In this document: piece by piece, positions 31,065 through 40,029 of the stretch
Numbering within the stretch: the stretch's first letter is position 1
Layout of the letters: the number at the start of each line of letters is the position of its first letter
NCBI GenBank assembly: GCA_031280615.1
Contig: JAITGO010000018.1
Coordinates: forward strand, 62,001-126,000
Origin: Desulfobulbus sp.
Lineage (GTDB): Bacteria > Desulfobacterota > Desulfobulbia > Desulfobulbales > Desulfobulbaceae
Direction: 5' to 3'
DNA length: 64,000 bases
Position numbers and translations under genes: made by a program
Notes under the pieces: model-generated
Database searches by the model: none
What the model was told of the DNA's origin: nothing
What the model saw: only the letters and a program-made list of their open reading frames with translations

Positions 31065-34000
31065 ATGCCCCCTGTCTTCCGCCGTCTCCTTTGCCGGAAC
31101 ATCGTCCCGATTCTCCTGGTGCTGCCGTTTTTCCTCGCTATCGGCACCTTCGCCCCCCGGCCGGCCGGAGCCGCCGAACCGCCGTCGTCCCCCTCGGTGG
31201 TCACCCCTGAATTCCTCAAAGCCAAGATCAGCGAAGCCGGACAACTGAAAAGCCTTGAGGAGGGCACCCGGAACAAACTGCTCGAACTGTACCGGCAAAG
31301 CCTGGAAAACCTGGAAACAGCGGCGGCGAACAATGCCCAGGCCGACCGGTATGTCCGCGACATCGAGACGGCCCCGGCGGAAACCCGGAGGATTCGCGCC
31401 GAACGGAACCTGCTGGCGCGCGCTGCCCCGTCGCCGGACCAGGAAGACGGCATTGCGACCGGCAAGTCGGCGCAGGAAACCGAGCAGGCCCTGCTCAAGG
31501 CCAAGTCCCAGGTCGCAACCCTGGATGCGCAGGTGACCACTCTGACCCGGCAGCTCGGCGAACAAAATAACCGGCCGGTTCAAATCAGCCAGCGGCTGAC
31601 CGAATTGAAAAAAACGGAGCAAACGCTCCTTTCCGCCTCCAAGCAGCCCGCCGCCCAGGATGCCCCCCAACTGGCGGACGCGATGGTCTGGCAGCGGCAG
31701 ACGCAATTGACCTTGCTGCACAGCGAGACGAAGATGCTGCAGCAGGAGTCGGTGACCATGCCGGTGCAGGTGGACCTTACCACCGCCCAACTCGAAGAGG
31801 CAACGACCCGGCGGGAGCAGGCCAACGCCCTGGCCCAGCAGTTGGAAAGCCTGGTGAACCGGCAACGGCAGGATGAGGCGGCCAAAAGTGCCGGCCAGGC
31901 CGAGGAAGCGGTCCGGCAGCTGTCCGACAGCGCGCCCGCCCTCAAGCAGGCGGCAGCGGCGAATGCCGCCCTGGGCGAGGCGCTCAAGCGCATGACCGCC
32001 TCCCTGGAACAGGTCTCGGCCGAAAAGGAAGCGCTCGGCAAACAGCTCAAGACAACGGAGGATCGCTTCAAGGCCACCAAGCTGAAATACGAACTGGCGG
32101 GATGGAACCAGGCTGTGGGTTTGGTGCTGGAAGAACAGCGGCGAGCGCTTCCCGACCAGAACGCTCTGCGCAAGAAGAAGGACGACAACGAAGCGGCCAT
32201 TGCCGAGGTGGGGCTGCGCCAGGTGCAGTATGCCGAGGAACGCCGGCAGCTGGAACAAAACGGCGCCGCCTCGCAACCGAACGCGGCCCTGTCGGAGGCA
32301 GGCGCGGAAGAGCTGAAACACCTGTTGGCCAGCCGTGGCGAATTGCTGCAACAACTGATGGAACTCGATCAGACCGTCCTGGGGCTGCGGGCCGAGTCGG
32401 ATGCCCTCTACCGCCAGTTGGAAAGCCAGGTGAGTTCGTTCCGCGCATTCCTGGCCGAACGCCTGCTCTGGGTCCGCAGCACTCCACCGATACGTTTGGC
32501 CGATTTCTCGCACCTGCTGGCCGAAACCGCGACCTTTTTCGCCCCCGCCCAGTGGCTGACAACCGGCAGGATGCTTTCGTCCCAACTCGCGTCCTCGCCG
32601 CTGCTGGTGGCGGCATGCCTGCTCGGCATCGCAATCCACGTGGGCAGGAGACGTCTGCGCCACCGCCTGCAAATCCTGGTCGACGAGGCCGTCAATCCGA
32701 TCACCTACAGCTTCTTTTTACCCGTACAGGCCCTCCTGCTGACCGTGCTGCTCGCCCTGCCCCTACCGCTTTTTCTCCAGGCCCTGGGCTGGGGCGCACG
32801 CGCCCTGCCGGAAACCACCGATTTTTCCCGGGGTATGGCGACCGGGCTGATCGATACCTCCCATCGCCTGTTCCTGCTGGCCTGGTTCCACCAGCTCCTG
32901 TTGCCCCATGGCTTTGCGATCCGCTTCTTTCGCTGGCCCCAGGCCGTGGTCGAGGTGCTGCTACGGGGAACCATGATTCTGCTCCACGGCTTCCTGCCCG
33001 CGGTCCTGCTGACCCAGGTGGCCTTCACGGCCGATTACCACAGCGGCAACAATTTCATTCTGGGCAGGGTACTCTTCATCGCGGCCATCTGCGCCCTGGC
33101 GTTCGCGCTCTATCAAATATTCCATCCCCGGACAGGCGTGTGGCAGAACGCGCTGACCAGCCATGCCCACCGCTTGGCCTCGCGCTTCTACCTGCTCTTC
33201 TTCCTGGCGACCATGCTGCTGCCCGTGGTGTTCGGCGCGGTGGTCATCGCCGGTTTCGTGGTCGCCGTCGGTTCGCTGGTGGTCTGCCTGTTCAACAGTT
33301 TCTGGGTCATCGTCGGCATTGTCGTCACCCACCAGCTGATCGAGCAATGGCTGGTGCAGTCGAGCCGCAAACTGGCCCTGCGCAGCAACCTGACGCTCCG
33401 GCAGACCCCGGCCGCCGGCCAAGGTGCGGGACAGCCGCCTGCTGCCGGGCAACAGGCCGGGCAAGCGGTCGAGCACGAGGTCGATCTGGTCGAATTGAGC
33501 GCCAACAGCCGGAAACTGCTCAACGTCATGGCGATCCTGGGCGGCGGCCTCGGCCTGTGGCTGGTCTGGGCGGACGTGCTGCCGGCCTTGCGCATCTTCG
33601 ACAACCTCGTGCTCTGGAAATACTCGGCCACCGTCGACGGCCAAAAAACCCTGGTGGACGTCACCCTGGCGGATGCCGGCCTGTCCTTTTTCATCGGCTT
33701 TCTCACCCTGACCGCCTCCCGGCATCTGCCCGCCCTGCTGAACATCGTCCTGCTCCAGCAGCTCGAACTCAATCCCGGCAGCCGCTACACCGCCACCACC
33801 TTGTCCCGGTACGCCATCGCAGGCATCGGTACGCTGCTGGTCGCCGACACCCTGGGATTCAGATGGGAGCAGATCCAGTGGCTGGTGGCCGCCCTTGGCG
33901 TGGGTATCGGTTTCGGCCTCCAGGAAATCGTCGCCAACTTCATCAGCGGCCTCATCCTCCTGTTCGAGCGGCCCATTCGGGTCGGCGACGTGGTCACGGT

Positions 34001-34520
34001 CGGCGGCACCGACGGGGTGGTCACCCGCATCCGCATCCGGGCCACGACCATCCGGGATTTCGACCGGAAAGAGCTGCTGGTGCCCAACAAGGAATTCATT
34101 TCCGGTCACCTGCTCAACTGGTCGTTGTCCGACCCCATCACCCGGATCATGATCCCGGTGGGCCTGGCCTACGGCAACGACGTGCGCCGGGCCATGCAAC
34201 TCATGCAGGAGGCGGCCGAACAGCACCCGCAGGTCCTGGACGAACCGAGGGCAACGGTGACCTTCGACAGCTTCGGCGACAACGCCCTGTTGCTGAACCT
34301 GCGCTGCTTCATCGGTTCGGTCGAAAACCGAGTGCGGATCAAGAGCGCCCTGCACCTGGCCATCGACGACAAGTTCCGCCAGGCCGGCCTGTGCATGGCC
34401 TTCCCGCAGCGCGACATCCACCTCGACGCCCCTACTCCCTTCGCAATCAGGATCGTGCGCGAGGAACTGCCCGTGGACGGCGCGCCGAGCGCCGGACCGG
34501 AAACCGCGTCGCCGGCTTGA
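31065..34520 (+). CDS. Large MscS-family mechanosensitive channel (MscK/MscM-like)
   Basis: 1151-residue inner-membrane channel that opens under membrane tension to release solutes on osmotic downshock. A signal peptide (about residues 12-36) leads into a long periplasmic, Gln/Ala-rich coiled coil (about 40-440), then multiple membrane helices. The MscS core has a pore helix and beta domain near residues 945-1020 (GLQEIVANFISGLILLFERPIRVGD, then NKEFISGHLLNWS). Layout and length match MscK or MscM rather than small MscS. It heads the potassium/osmotic region. Confidence 0.9.
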   Translation: MPPVFRRLLCRNIVPILLVLPFFLAIGTFAPRPAGAAEPPSSPSVVTPEFLKAKISEAGQLKSLEEGTRNKLLELYRQSLENLETAAANNAQADRYVRDIETAPAETRRIRAERNLLARAAPSPDQEDGIATGKSAQETEQALLKAKSQVATLDAQVTTLTRQLGEQNNRPVQISQRLTELKKTEQTLLSASKQPAAQDAPQLADAMVWQRQTQLTLLHSETKMLQQESVTMPVQVDLTTAQLEEATTRREQANALAQQLESLVNRQRQDEAAKSAGQAEEAVRQLSDSAPALKQAAAANAALGEALKRMTASLEQVSAEKEALGKQLKTTEDRFKATKLKYELAGWNQAVGLVLEEQRRALPDQNALRKKKDDNEAAIAEVGLRQVQYAEERRQLEQNGAASQPNAALSEAGAEELKHLLASRGELLQQLMELDQTVLGLRAESDALYRQLESQVSSFRAFLAERLLWVRSTPPIRLADFSHLLAETATFFAPAQWLTTGRMLSSQLASSPLLVAACLLGIAIHVGRRRLRHRLQILVDEAVNPITYSFFLPVQALLLTVLLALPLPLFLQALGWGARALPETTDFSRGMATGLIDTSHRLFLLAWFHQLLLPHGFAIRFFRWPQAVVEVLLRGTMILLHGFLPAVLLTQVAFTADYHSGNNFILGRVLFIAAICALAFALYQIFHPRTGVWQNALTSHAHRLASRFYLLFFLATMLLPVVFGAVVIAGFVVAVGSLVVCLFNSFWVIVGIVVTHQLIEQWLVQSSRKLALRSNLTLRQTPAAGQGAGQPPAAGQQAGQAVEHEVDLVELSANSRKLLNVMAILGGGLGLWLVWADVLPALRIFDNLVLWKYSATVDGQKTLVDVTLADAGLSFFIGFLTLTASRHLPALLNIVLLQQLELNPGSRYTATTLSRYAIAGIGTLLVADTLGFRWEQIQWLVAALGVGIGFGLQEIVANFISGLILLFERPIRVGDVVTVGGTDGVVTRIRIRATTIRDFDRKELLVPNKEFISGHLLNWSLSDPITRIMIPVGLAYGNDVRRAMQLMQEAAEQHPQVLDEPRATVTFDSFGDNALLLNLRCFIGSVENRVRIKSALHLAIDDKFRQAGLCMAFPQRDIHLDAPTPFAIRIVREELPVDGAPSAGPETASPA

Positions 34521-34640
34521 GCAGGAGCCGGTGGACATCATGCAGGATCGTTTGCATGGAATGGTTTATCCGGAAACATTAGGGAAAACCGACCCACAGC
34601 TGGGCGGGCCCGCCTCTTTATGGCAAAGGATGAAACGCGC

Positions 34641-35306
34641 ATGAATGGGTATCGCATTATCGACAAGGCCGATTGGCCCCGCAGGGATCTTTTTGAATTT
34701 TTCCACAAGTTCGACAACCCCTGCTTCAACATCAGCGTCCAACTGGAGGCGGCCAACCTGCATGCCTGCGCCAAGGACCGGAAAACCTCGTTCTTCCTGC
34801 TGGCGCTTTATGCCATCTTGCGCGCGGCCAACACCGTGCCCCAGATGCGGCAGCGCATCGTGGCCGGCAATATCGTGGAATTCGAGCGCATTGCCGTCAT
34901 GACGCCCATCATGACCGAGCAGGAATTGTTTCGCCAAATCTGGTGCGAATACACCCCGACCTTTGCCGCCTTCGCCCAGGAAAACGTTCCCAAAGTGGCA
35001 ACCGCGCAAAGAGATGCGCCTGTGCCCATGGAAGATCGCGGCGAGGACTTTTTATGCGCCAGTTGCCTCCCCTGGCTTCATTTCACCTCCATATCGCAGG
35101 CCGAATACAACTTCGGACAGGCCGTGCCGATCCTTGCCTGGGGCAAGATGAAGAACGGGAGCATCCCCATCAGCGCCAAATTCCACCACGGCTTCGTGGA
35201 TGGCCTGCATGTCGGCCGGTTTTTCGCCGAGATGGAGCAAAGCTTTGCCGACCCAGAGAGCTTGTGGCGCCCCCTCCACATCGAGGCGAATCGCGCCGGT
35301 GGATGA
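34641..35306 (+). CDS. Chloramphenicol acetyltransferase-fold acetyltransferase
   Basis: 221-residue member of the CAT family, which uses acetyl-CoA to acetylate a hydroxyl. The catalytic motif HHGFVDG is at 182-188, and the trimer-core segment WLHFTSISQAEYN near residue 145 fits. The start at 34641 is chosen for AAGGA ten bases upstream; MAKDETR at 34620 is the alternative. Many such proteins in environmental bacteria are not resistance enzymes and act on unknown substrates, so no resistance is claimed. Confidence 0.85.
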   Translation: MNGYRIIDKADWPRRDLFEFFHKFDNPCFNISVQLEAANLHACAKDRKTSFFLLALYAILRAANTVPQMRQRIVAGNIVEFERIAVMTPIMTEQELFRQIWCEYTPTFAAFAQENVPKVATAQRDAPVPMEDRGEDFLCASCLPWLHFTSISQAEYNFGQAVPILAWGKMKNGSIPISAKFHHGFVDGLHVGRFFAEMEQSFADPESLWRPLHIEANRAGG

Positions 35307-35489
35307 GGAGGCAACGCCGGCAACCGGCCGCAAGCAGCCACGGCGGACGCCTGGCAAGCCGGTCGACCGGGCAGAAGAAAGACGGGACCGATTCGATCCA
35401 GTGCCGCGCTACATATCTTAAGCAATCGAATCCACCTCAAACGGCGGGTGGAGATCGACAGATTCCTTGAACTTGAGGGAGGTCACGCG

Positions 35490-35864
35490 ATGATCCGTTC
35501 AATTTCCCCAAACAGCACGAAACCCATGACCAAGACAATGCCAGGCATCGTCCTGGCGATCGCCCTGTTCCTGCTGGTGCCGGCCACGGGATGGAGCCAT
35601 CCCGACGCCTACTCCTATTACGGCCAGGACGGACAAGGCGGCAACCCGCTTTCGTCGTTTCTCTCCTCGCCGTTCGTGGCCGCCTTCGATCCGGCCCCGC
35701 TGGTGCCGCGCCTTCCCGCGCCGGCCGCACCCCAGGCCCCACCGGGCATGTGCCGCTGGGAACGAGCCGTGCTCGACGGCGCCGGCAGGCCGATCTTCGA
35801 TCGTTACGGCCGGCCGATCAAGGAGTACACCGTCGGCTCCTGCGTCTCGCCGCCGGCCTATTGA
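35490..35864 (+). CDS. Small exported proline-rich protein
   Basis: 124-residue protein of unknown function. GGGAGGT six bases before ATG 35490 fixes the start. A basic N-terminus and hydrophobic stretch (MPGIVLAIALFLLVPATGWSH, about residues 17-37) form a signal peptide. The mature part has a Pro/Ala-rich linker and a C-terminal segment with two cysteines (PGMCRWE, VGSCVSPP) that could form a disulfide. It is followed by a strong hairpin. Confidence 0.65.
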   Translation: MIRSISPNSTKPMTKTMPGIVLAIALFLLVPATGWSHPDAYSYYGQDGQGGNPLSSFLSSPFVAAFDPAPLVPRLPAPAAPQAPPGMCRWERAVLDGAGRPIFDRYGRPIKEYTVGSCVSPPAY

Positions 35865-35895
35865 TCGCGCCCGGTTGCCGGACCCGCATGCAATC

Positions 35896-35940
35896 GCGAA
35901 AAGGAGCCGGCCAACACCGGCCGCGCCGGCCCCTTTTCGC
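35896..35940 (+). terminator. Hairpin terminator after the exported protein
   Basis: Arms gcgaaaagg-a-gccggc (35896-35911) and gccggc-c-ccttttcgc (35925-35940) pair over 15 bases with one mismatch and a 13-base loop. The TTTT within the 3' arm serves as a short T tract. It ends 76 bases past the small exported protein and before the kup promoter. Confidence 0.55.
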
Positions 35941-36004
35941 CCCCCTCCCCGGTCTTCTCGTCCATACCGGCCCGCACCGTAGGCCCAGGTGCCCTTTGTC
36001 GCCT

Positions 36005-36066
36005 TTGACACAATCTTGACGTCCTTGCCCACGATCTTGACACTTTCTTGACCTTCAGCGTGGTAA
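36005..36066 (+). promoter_or_regulatory. kup promoter with four TTGAC boxes, shared layout with kdp
   Basis: TTGAC occurs at 36005, 36016, 36037 and 36048: two pairs, each at an 11-base period, with the pairs 21 bases apart. After an eight-base gap comes TGGTAA at 36061-36066. The TTGACA at 36037 is 18 bases from TGGTAA, so it can serve as the -35. Direct repeats one helical turn apart are typical of OmpR/KdpE-family response-regulator sites. The identical spacing recurs upstream of kdpA. The leader to the kup start is about 145 bases. Confidence 0.7.
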
Positions 36067-36211
36067 GCTCTTTTCTCTAGAAAAGATCCAGTTTCCCTGT
36101 TCCGACTTCTGACCGGACACACCTCGATTCCACAAACTCCGGCACCGCGTCGCCCAGCCCTCGACCGGGCCGCATTCCTCTTGCATTGCGAGTTTTCCCC
36201 AGGATCGCGCC

Positions 36212-38155
36212 ATGGCACCCTCAACAAACGACACCGCCAGCCAGGCGGCGTGTTCCCCGGCCAGCCCCCCGGAGCACAGCGCCCCTCGGGCCGCCGGCCA
36301 AACCCTCCCCTTGCTGGCAATCTCCGCCCTCGGGATCATTTACGGCGACATCGGCACCAGCCCCCTGTACACCATCAAGGAATGTTTTGCCGGAGTCCAC
36401 GGGGTCGCGCCGACCGCCGCCAACATCCTCGGCATTCTTTCCCTGATCTTCTGGTCGCTGATGCTGGTGGTCGGCCTGAAATACGTGGTGTTCATCATGC
36501 AGGCCGACAACAACGGCGAGGGCGGTATTTTTTCGCTGCTCTCCATGCTCAGGAGCCCGGAGCTGAACGGCGCCCGCTGGCGGATACTCACCTTGCTCGC
36601 CGCCTTGGGCGCGGCCCTGCTCTACGGCGACGGCGTCATCACCCCGGCCATTTCGGTGCTGTCGGCCATCGAGGGCCTCAACATGGCCACCGACGCGGCT
36701 GCGCCGTACGTGGTCCCGCTCACCTGCCTGGTGCTGGTCGCGCTGTTTTTGTTCCAGTGGCGCGGTACCGCGCGGATCGGCCGCCTTTTCGGCCCGGTGA
36801 TGGTGGTCTGGTTTTTGGTGCTCGGCGCTCTCGGCGTCCGCGCCATCGCCGCCAATCCCCAGATCCTCGTCGCTCTCGATCCCCGGCATGCCGCAGTTTT
36901 CTTCCTCGACAACGGCCTGCACGGCTTCCTGGTGCTGGGCGCGGTGGTCCTCTGCATCACCGGCGGCGAGGCCCTCTACGCCGACATGGGCCATTTTGGC
37001 CGGCTGCCCATCCGCCTCTCCTGGTACTGTGGCGTGCTGCCGGGCCTGGTGCTCAACTATTACGGCCAGGGGGCGCTCTTGCTCCAACATCCCGAGTTGA
37101 TGAGTGTCAACCCCTTCTACGCCCTGGTCCCCAAGCCGCTGCTCTACCCCATGGTGGCGCTGGCCACCACCGCCACAATCATCGCCTCGCAGGCCATGAT
37201 CTCCGGGGTCTACTCGCTGACCCAGCAGGCCATGCAGCTGGGTTTCACCCCCCGCCTGCACATCGTCCACACCTCCGAACACACCAAGGGCCAGATCTAC
37301 ATGCCCGCGGTCAACTGGATGCTGATGCTGGCTTGCCTGTCGCTGGTGCTGGCCTTCGGGGAATCGACCCGGCTGGCGGCCGCCTACGGCATCGCCGTCA
37401 CCGCCACCATGGCCATCACCTCCTTCATCTTTTTCCAGGTGGCCCGGCTCCGCTGGCACTGGCCGCCCTGGCGCGCCGGCATCCTGCTGGGGGTCTTCCT
37501 CACGCTCGACTGTTCCTTTCTGGGGGCGAACCTGCTCAAGATCGTCGACGGCGGCTGGATCACTCTGGCCATCGCCGCCGCCATCCTGTGCGCCATGGTC
37601 ACCTGGCGCGACGGCCGGGCCATCCTGGCCAAGCATTACAGCCTGATGCAGATCCCGACTGAGGTTTTCCTCAAAGACATCGCCGGCTACAAGCCGCAGC
37701 GGACAGTGGGCACGGCCGTGTTCATGTCCATCTCGGCGGAGGGCATTCCCCACACCCTGCTGCACCATTTCAAGCACAACGAGGCCCTGCACGAACGCAT
37801 CCTGCTGCTGTCGGTGCTGTCGACGGAAACCCCGGCCGTGGCACCGACGGAACGGGTGCGCATCCAAAATCTCGGCCAGGGATTTTACCGGATCGCCGCG
37901 ACCTACGGTTTCATGGAAAGCCCGAACATGCCGGAAATCTTGGATTTACTTGCGGCCAAGGGCGTGTCGCTGGACATCTATTCCACCTCCTTTTACCTGG
38001 GCCGGGAAACCATGACCGCCACCGGCACGGCCCCCATGGCCCGGTGGCGCAAGCTGCTGTTCATCTACATGTCGCGCAACGCCTGGAACGTCACCTCGTT
38101 TTTCAAGCTACCGCCGGACCGGGTGATCGAGCTGGGCAGCCAGGTGGAACTTTGA
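36212..38155 (+). CDS. kup: Kup potassium uptake permease
   Basis: Potassium/proton symporter of the KUP/HAK/KT family, 647 residues with about 12 membrane helices. The signature LGIIYGDIGTSPLYTIKECF is at residues 45-64 and YGDGVITPAISVLSA near residue 136. The hydrophilic C-terminal domain from about residue 490 fits. AGGA seven to eight bases upstream supports the start. It is preceded by the four-box promoter, and its stop codon overlaps the first TTGAC box of the kdp promoter. Confidence 0.95.
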   Translation: MAPSTNDTASQAACSPASPPEHSAPRAAGQTLPLLAISALGIIYGDIGTSPLYTIKECFAGVHGVAPTAANILGILSLIFWSLMLVVGLKYVVFIMQADNNGEGGIFSLLSMLRSPELNGARWRILTLLAALGAALLYGDGVITPAISVLSAIEGLNMATDAAAPYVVPLTCLVLVALFLFQWRGTARIGRLFGPVMVVWFLVLGALGVRAIAANPQILVALDPRHAAVFFLDNGLHGFLVLGAVVLCITGGEALYADMGHFGRLPIRLSWYCGVLPGLVLNYYGQGALLLQHPELMSVNPFYALVPKPLLYPMVALATTATIIASQAMISGVYSLTQQAMQLGFTPRLHIVHTSEHTKGQIYMPAVNWMLMLACLSLVLAFGESTRLAAAYGIAVTATMAITSFIFFQVARLRWHWPPWRAGILLGVFLTLDCSFLGANLLKIVDGGWITLAIAAAILCAMVTWRDGRAILAKHYSLMQIPTEVFLKDIAGYKPQRTVGTAVFMSISAEGIPHTLLHHFKHNEALHERILLLSVLSTETPAVAPTERVRIQNLGQGFYRIAATYGFMESPNMPEILDLLAAKGVSLDIYSTSFYLGRETMTATGTAPMARWRKLLFIYMSRNAWNVTSFFKLPPDRVIELGSQVEL

Positions 38156-38213
38156 CGGTTTCTTGACGGATTTCTTTGGCGTATTGATCCCATCTTGATG
38201 CCGAAGGTGGTAA
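38152..38213 (+). promoter_or_regulatory. kdpABC promoter with four TTGA(C/T) boxes
   Basis: TTGAC at 38152 and 38163, then TTGAT at 38184 and 38195, then eight bases and TGGTAA at 38208-38213. The intervals 11, 21, 11 and the final gap are the same as upstream of kup, while the bases between boxes differ. This argues for a conserved binding site rather than simple duplication. KdpE is the natural candidate regulator because kdpDE lies downstream, but this is inference. Confidence 0.7.
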
Positions 38214-38293
38214 AAAGATCGTCACTATCCTGTTCATGAGCGGCATGGCACGGGCCGGCCGGCATTCGTGGGCAGATGTCCGGGAGAAGATGG

Positions 38294-40027
38294 ATGGATC
38301 TTTTGGCGTGGCTGCAGACAGGCCTTGTGTTCGGCGTCCTGTTGCTGACGATCAAGCCGCTTGGCGTCTACATGGCCAAGGTGTATGGCGGCCGGCGAAC
38401 CCTGCTCTCGCCCCTGCTCGTCCCCTGCGAAAACCTGCTGTACCGGCTGGGCGGGGTGGATGCGGATGAGGAAATGGGCTGGCAGCGGTATGCGGTGGCC
38501 ATGCTGCTGTTCAACCTGGCGGGCCTGGCAACGCTGTTCGCCCTGCTCTGCCTCCAGCATCTGCTGCCCCTGAATCCGCGCAATCTGCCCCCTTTCACCT
38601 GGCAGTTGGCGCTCAACACCGCGGCCAGCTTCGTCACCAATACCAACTGGCAGGCCTACAGCGGCGAGACCGCCGCCAGCTACTTCATCCAGGTGGCGGG
38701 ATTGACGGTGCAGAATTTCGTGGCCGCCGCCAGCGGCATGGCCGTGGCCATTGCCCTGATCCGTGGTTTCGCCCGGCGGCGGACCGCCCTGATCGGCAAT
38801 TTCTGGGTCGACTTGAGCCGCGGCGTGCTCTACATCCTGCTGCCGTTCTCCCTGCTCGCCGCCCTGGCACTGGTCTCCCAGGGGGTAATCCAGAATTTCA
38901 GCCCCTACCGGTCCATCCCCCTGCTCCAGCCCTCGGCGGTCGATACCCCGCTCGGACAGGCGACCGTGACCGAGGCCACTCTGCCCATGGGGCCGGTCGC
39001 CTCCCAAGAGGCGATCAAGATGCTGGGCACCAATGGCGGCGGTTTTTTCAACGCCAACTCGGCCCATCCCTTCGAGAACCCGACTCCGCTCTCCCATTTC
39101 CTGGAAATCCTGCTGATGCTGCTGATTCCGGCCGCCTTCACCCACACCTTCGGCCTGATGGTCGGCAACGCCCGCCAGGGTTGGACCTTGTTGGCGATCA
39201 TGCTCTTGTTGCTGATGGCGTCGTTTGTCCTGCTGCACTGGGCCGAGGTCGGCGGCACCGCGCCCCTGGCCCGGGTGGGGATCGCGGGCGGCAACCTGGA
39301 GGGCAAGGAGATCCGTTTCAGCCTGGCCGCAACCAGCCTGTTCGAGGCCGTCACCACTGCCACCTCCTGCGGCGCGGTGGCGGCCATGCACGACTCGCTC
39401 ACCCCGCTCGGCGGCCTGGTCCCCTTGAGCCTGATGCTGCTGGGAGAGGTCGTGTTCGGCGGGGTCGGGGCCGGACTGGCCACCATGCTGGCCTTTGCCG
39501 TGATCGCCGTCTTCATCGCCGGGTTGATGATCGGCCGCACGCCCGAATATCTGGGCAAGAAAATCGAGGTGCTGGAAATGTGGATGGCAATGGTCGTCGT
39601 GCTGGCCGCCGGGGCGGTGGTATTGGCCTTCTCCGCCATCGCCATGACCACCATCTCGGCGGTGGCCGCCACGGCCAACGGCGGCGCCCATGGCCTGTCC
39701 GAAATCCTCTATGCCTTTGCCTCCATGGCCAACAACAACGGCAGCGCCTTTGCCGGCCTCAACGCCGGGCTCGATTTCTATACCCTGCTCGGGGCGGTGG
39801 CGATGCTGATCGGCCGCTTCGTGCCGGCGGTGGCGATGCTGGCCATGGCCGGTTCCCTTGCCGCCAAAAAATACGTGCCGCCCAGCCTGGGCACCCTGCC
39901 CACCGACAAGGCACCCTTTGCCCTCTGGCTGGTCCTGGTGATCCTCATTGTCGGCGCCCTGACCTTTTTTCCCGCCCTGGCCCTGGGGCCGATCGCCGAC
40001 CACCTGACCATGGCCGGAGTCCGTTGA
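38294..40027 (+). CDS. kdpA: Potassium-transporting ATPase subunit A
   Basis: Potassium-channel-like subunit of the KdpFABC pump, 577 residues. The four selectivity-filter regions are seen: [11 protein letters not shown] near residue 115, [19 protein letters not shown] near 244, [12 protein letters not shown] near 357, and [10 protein letters not shown] near 480. The start at 38294 has GGGAGAAG four bases upstream; six extra codons from 38276 lack support. No kdpF-like short membrane ORF is visible before it. kdpB follows after two bases. Confidence 0.96.
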   Translation: MDLLAWLQTGLVFGVLLLTIKPLGVYMAKVYGGRRTLLSPLLVPCENLLYRLGGVDADEEMGWQRYAVAMLLFNLAGLATLFALLCLQHLLPLNPRNLPPFTWQLALNTAASFVTNTNWQAYSGETAASYFIQVAGLTVQNFVAAASGMAVAIALIRGFARRRTALIGNFWVDLSRGVLYILLPFSLLAALALVSQGVIQNFSPYRSIPLLQPSAVDTPLGQATVTEATLPMGPVASQEAIKMLGTNGGGFFNANSAHPFENPTPLSHFLEILLMLLIPAAFTHTFGLMVGNARQGWTLLAIMLLLLMASFVLLHWAEVGGTAPLARVGIAGGNLEGKEIRFSLAATSLFEAVTTATSCGAVAAMHDSLTPLGGLVPLSLMLLGEVVFGGVGAGLATMLAFAVIAVFIAGLMIGRTPEYLGKKIEVLEMWMAMVVVLAAGAVVLAFSAIAMTTISAVAATANGGAHGLSEILYAFASMANNNGSAFAGLNAGLDFYTLLGAVAMLIGRFVPAVAMLAMAGSLAAKKYVPPSLGTLPTDKAPFALWLVLVILIVGALTFFPALALGPIADHLTMAGVR

Positions 40028-40029
40028 TC

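Noticed and set aside
34641..35306. Calling the CAT-fold gene a chloramphenicol resistance gene
   Set aside because: The motif shows fold and catalysis only; many environmental CAT-like proteins lack that activity and there is no mobile context.
36005..36066. TTGAC repeats considered as a short CRISPR or simple repeat
   Set aside because: Repeat core is only five bases with helical-turn spacing and a -10-like element; it is a regulatory layout.
39181..40029. N-terminal extension of KdpB overlapping kdpA
   Set aside because: The frame is open by chance inside kdpA; KdpB homologues begin near [12 protein letters not shown].
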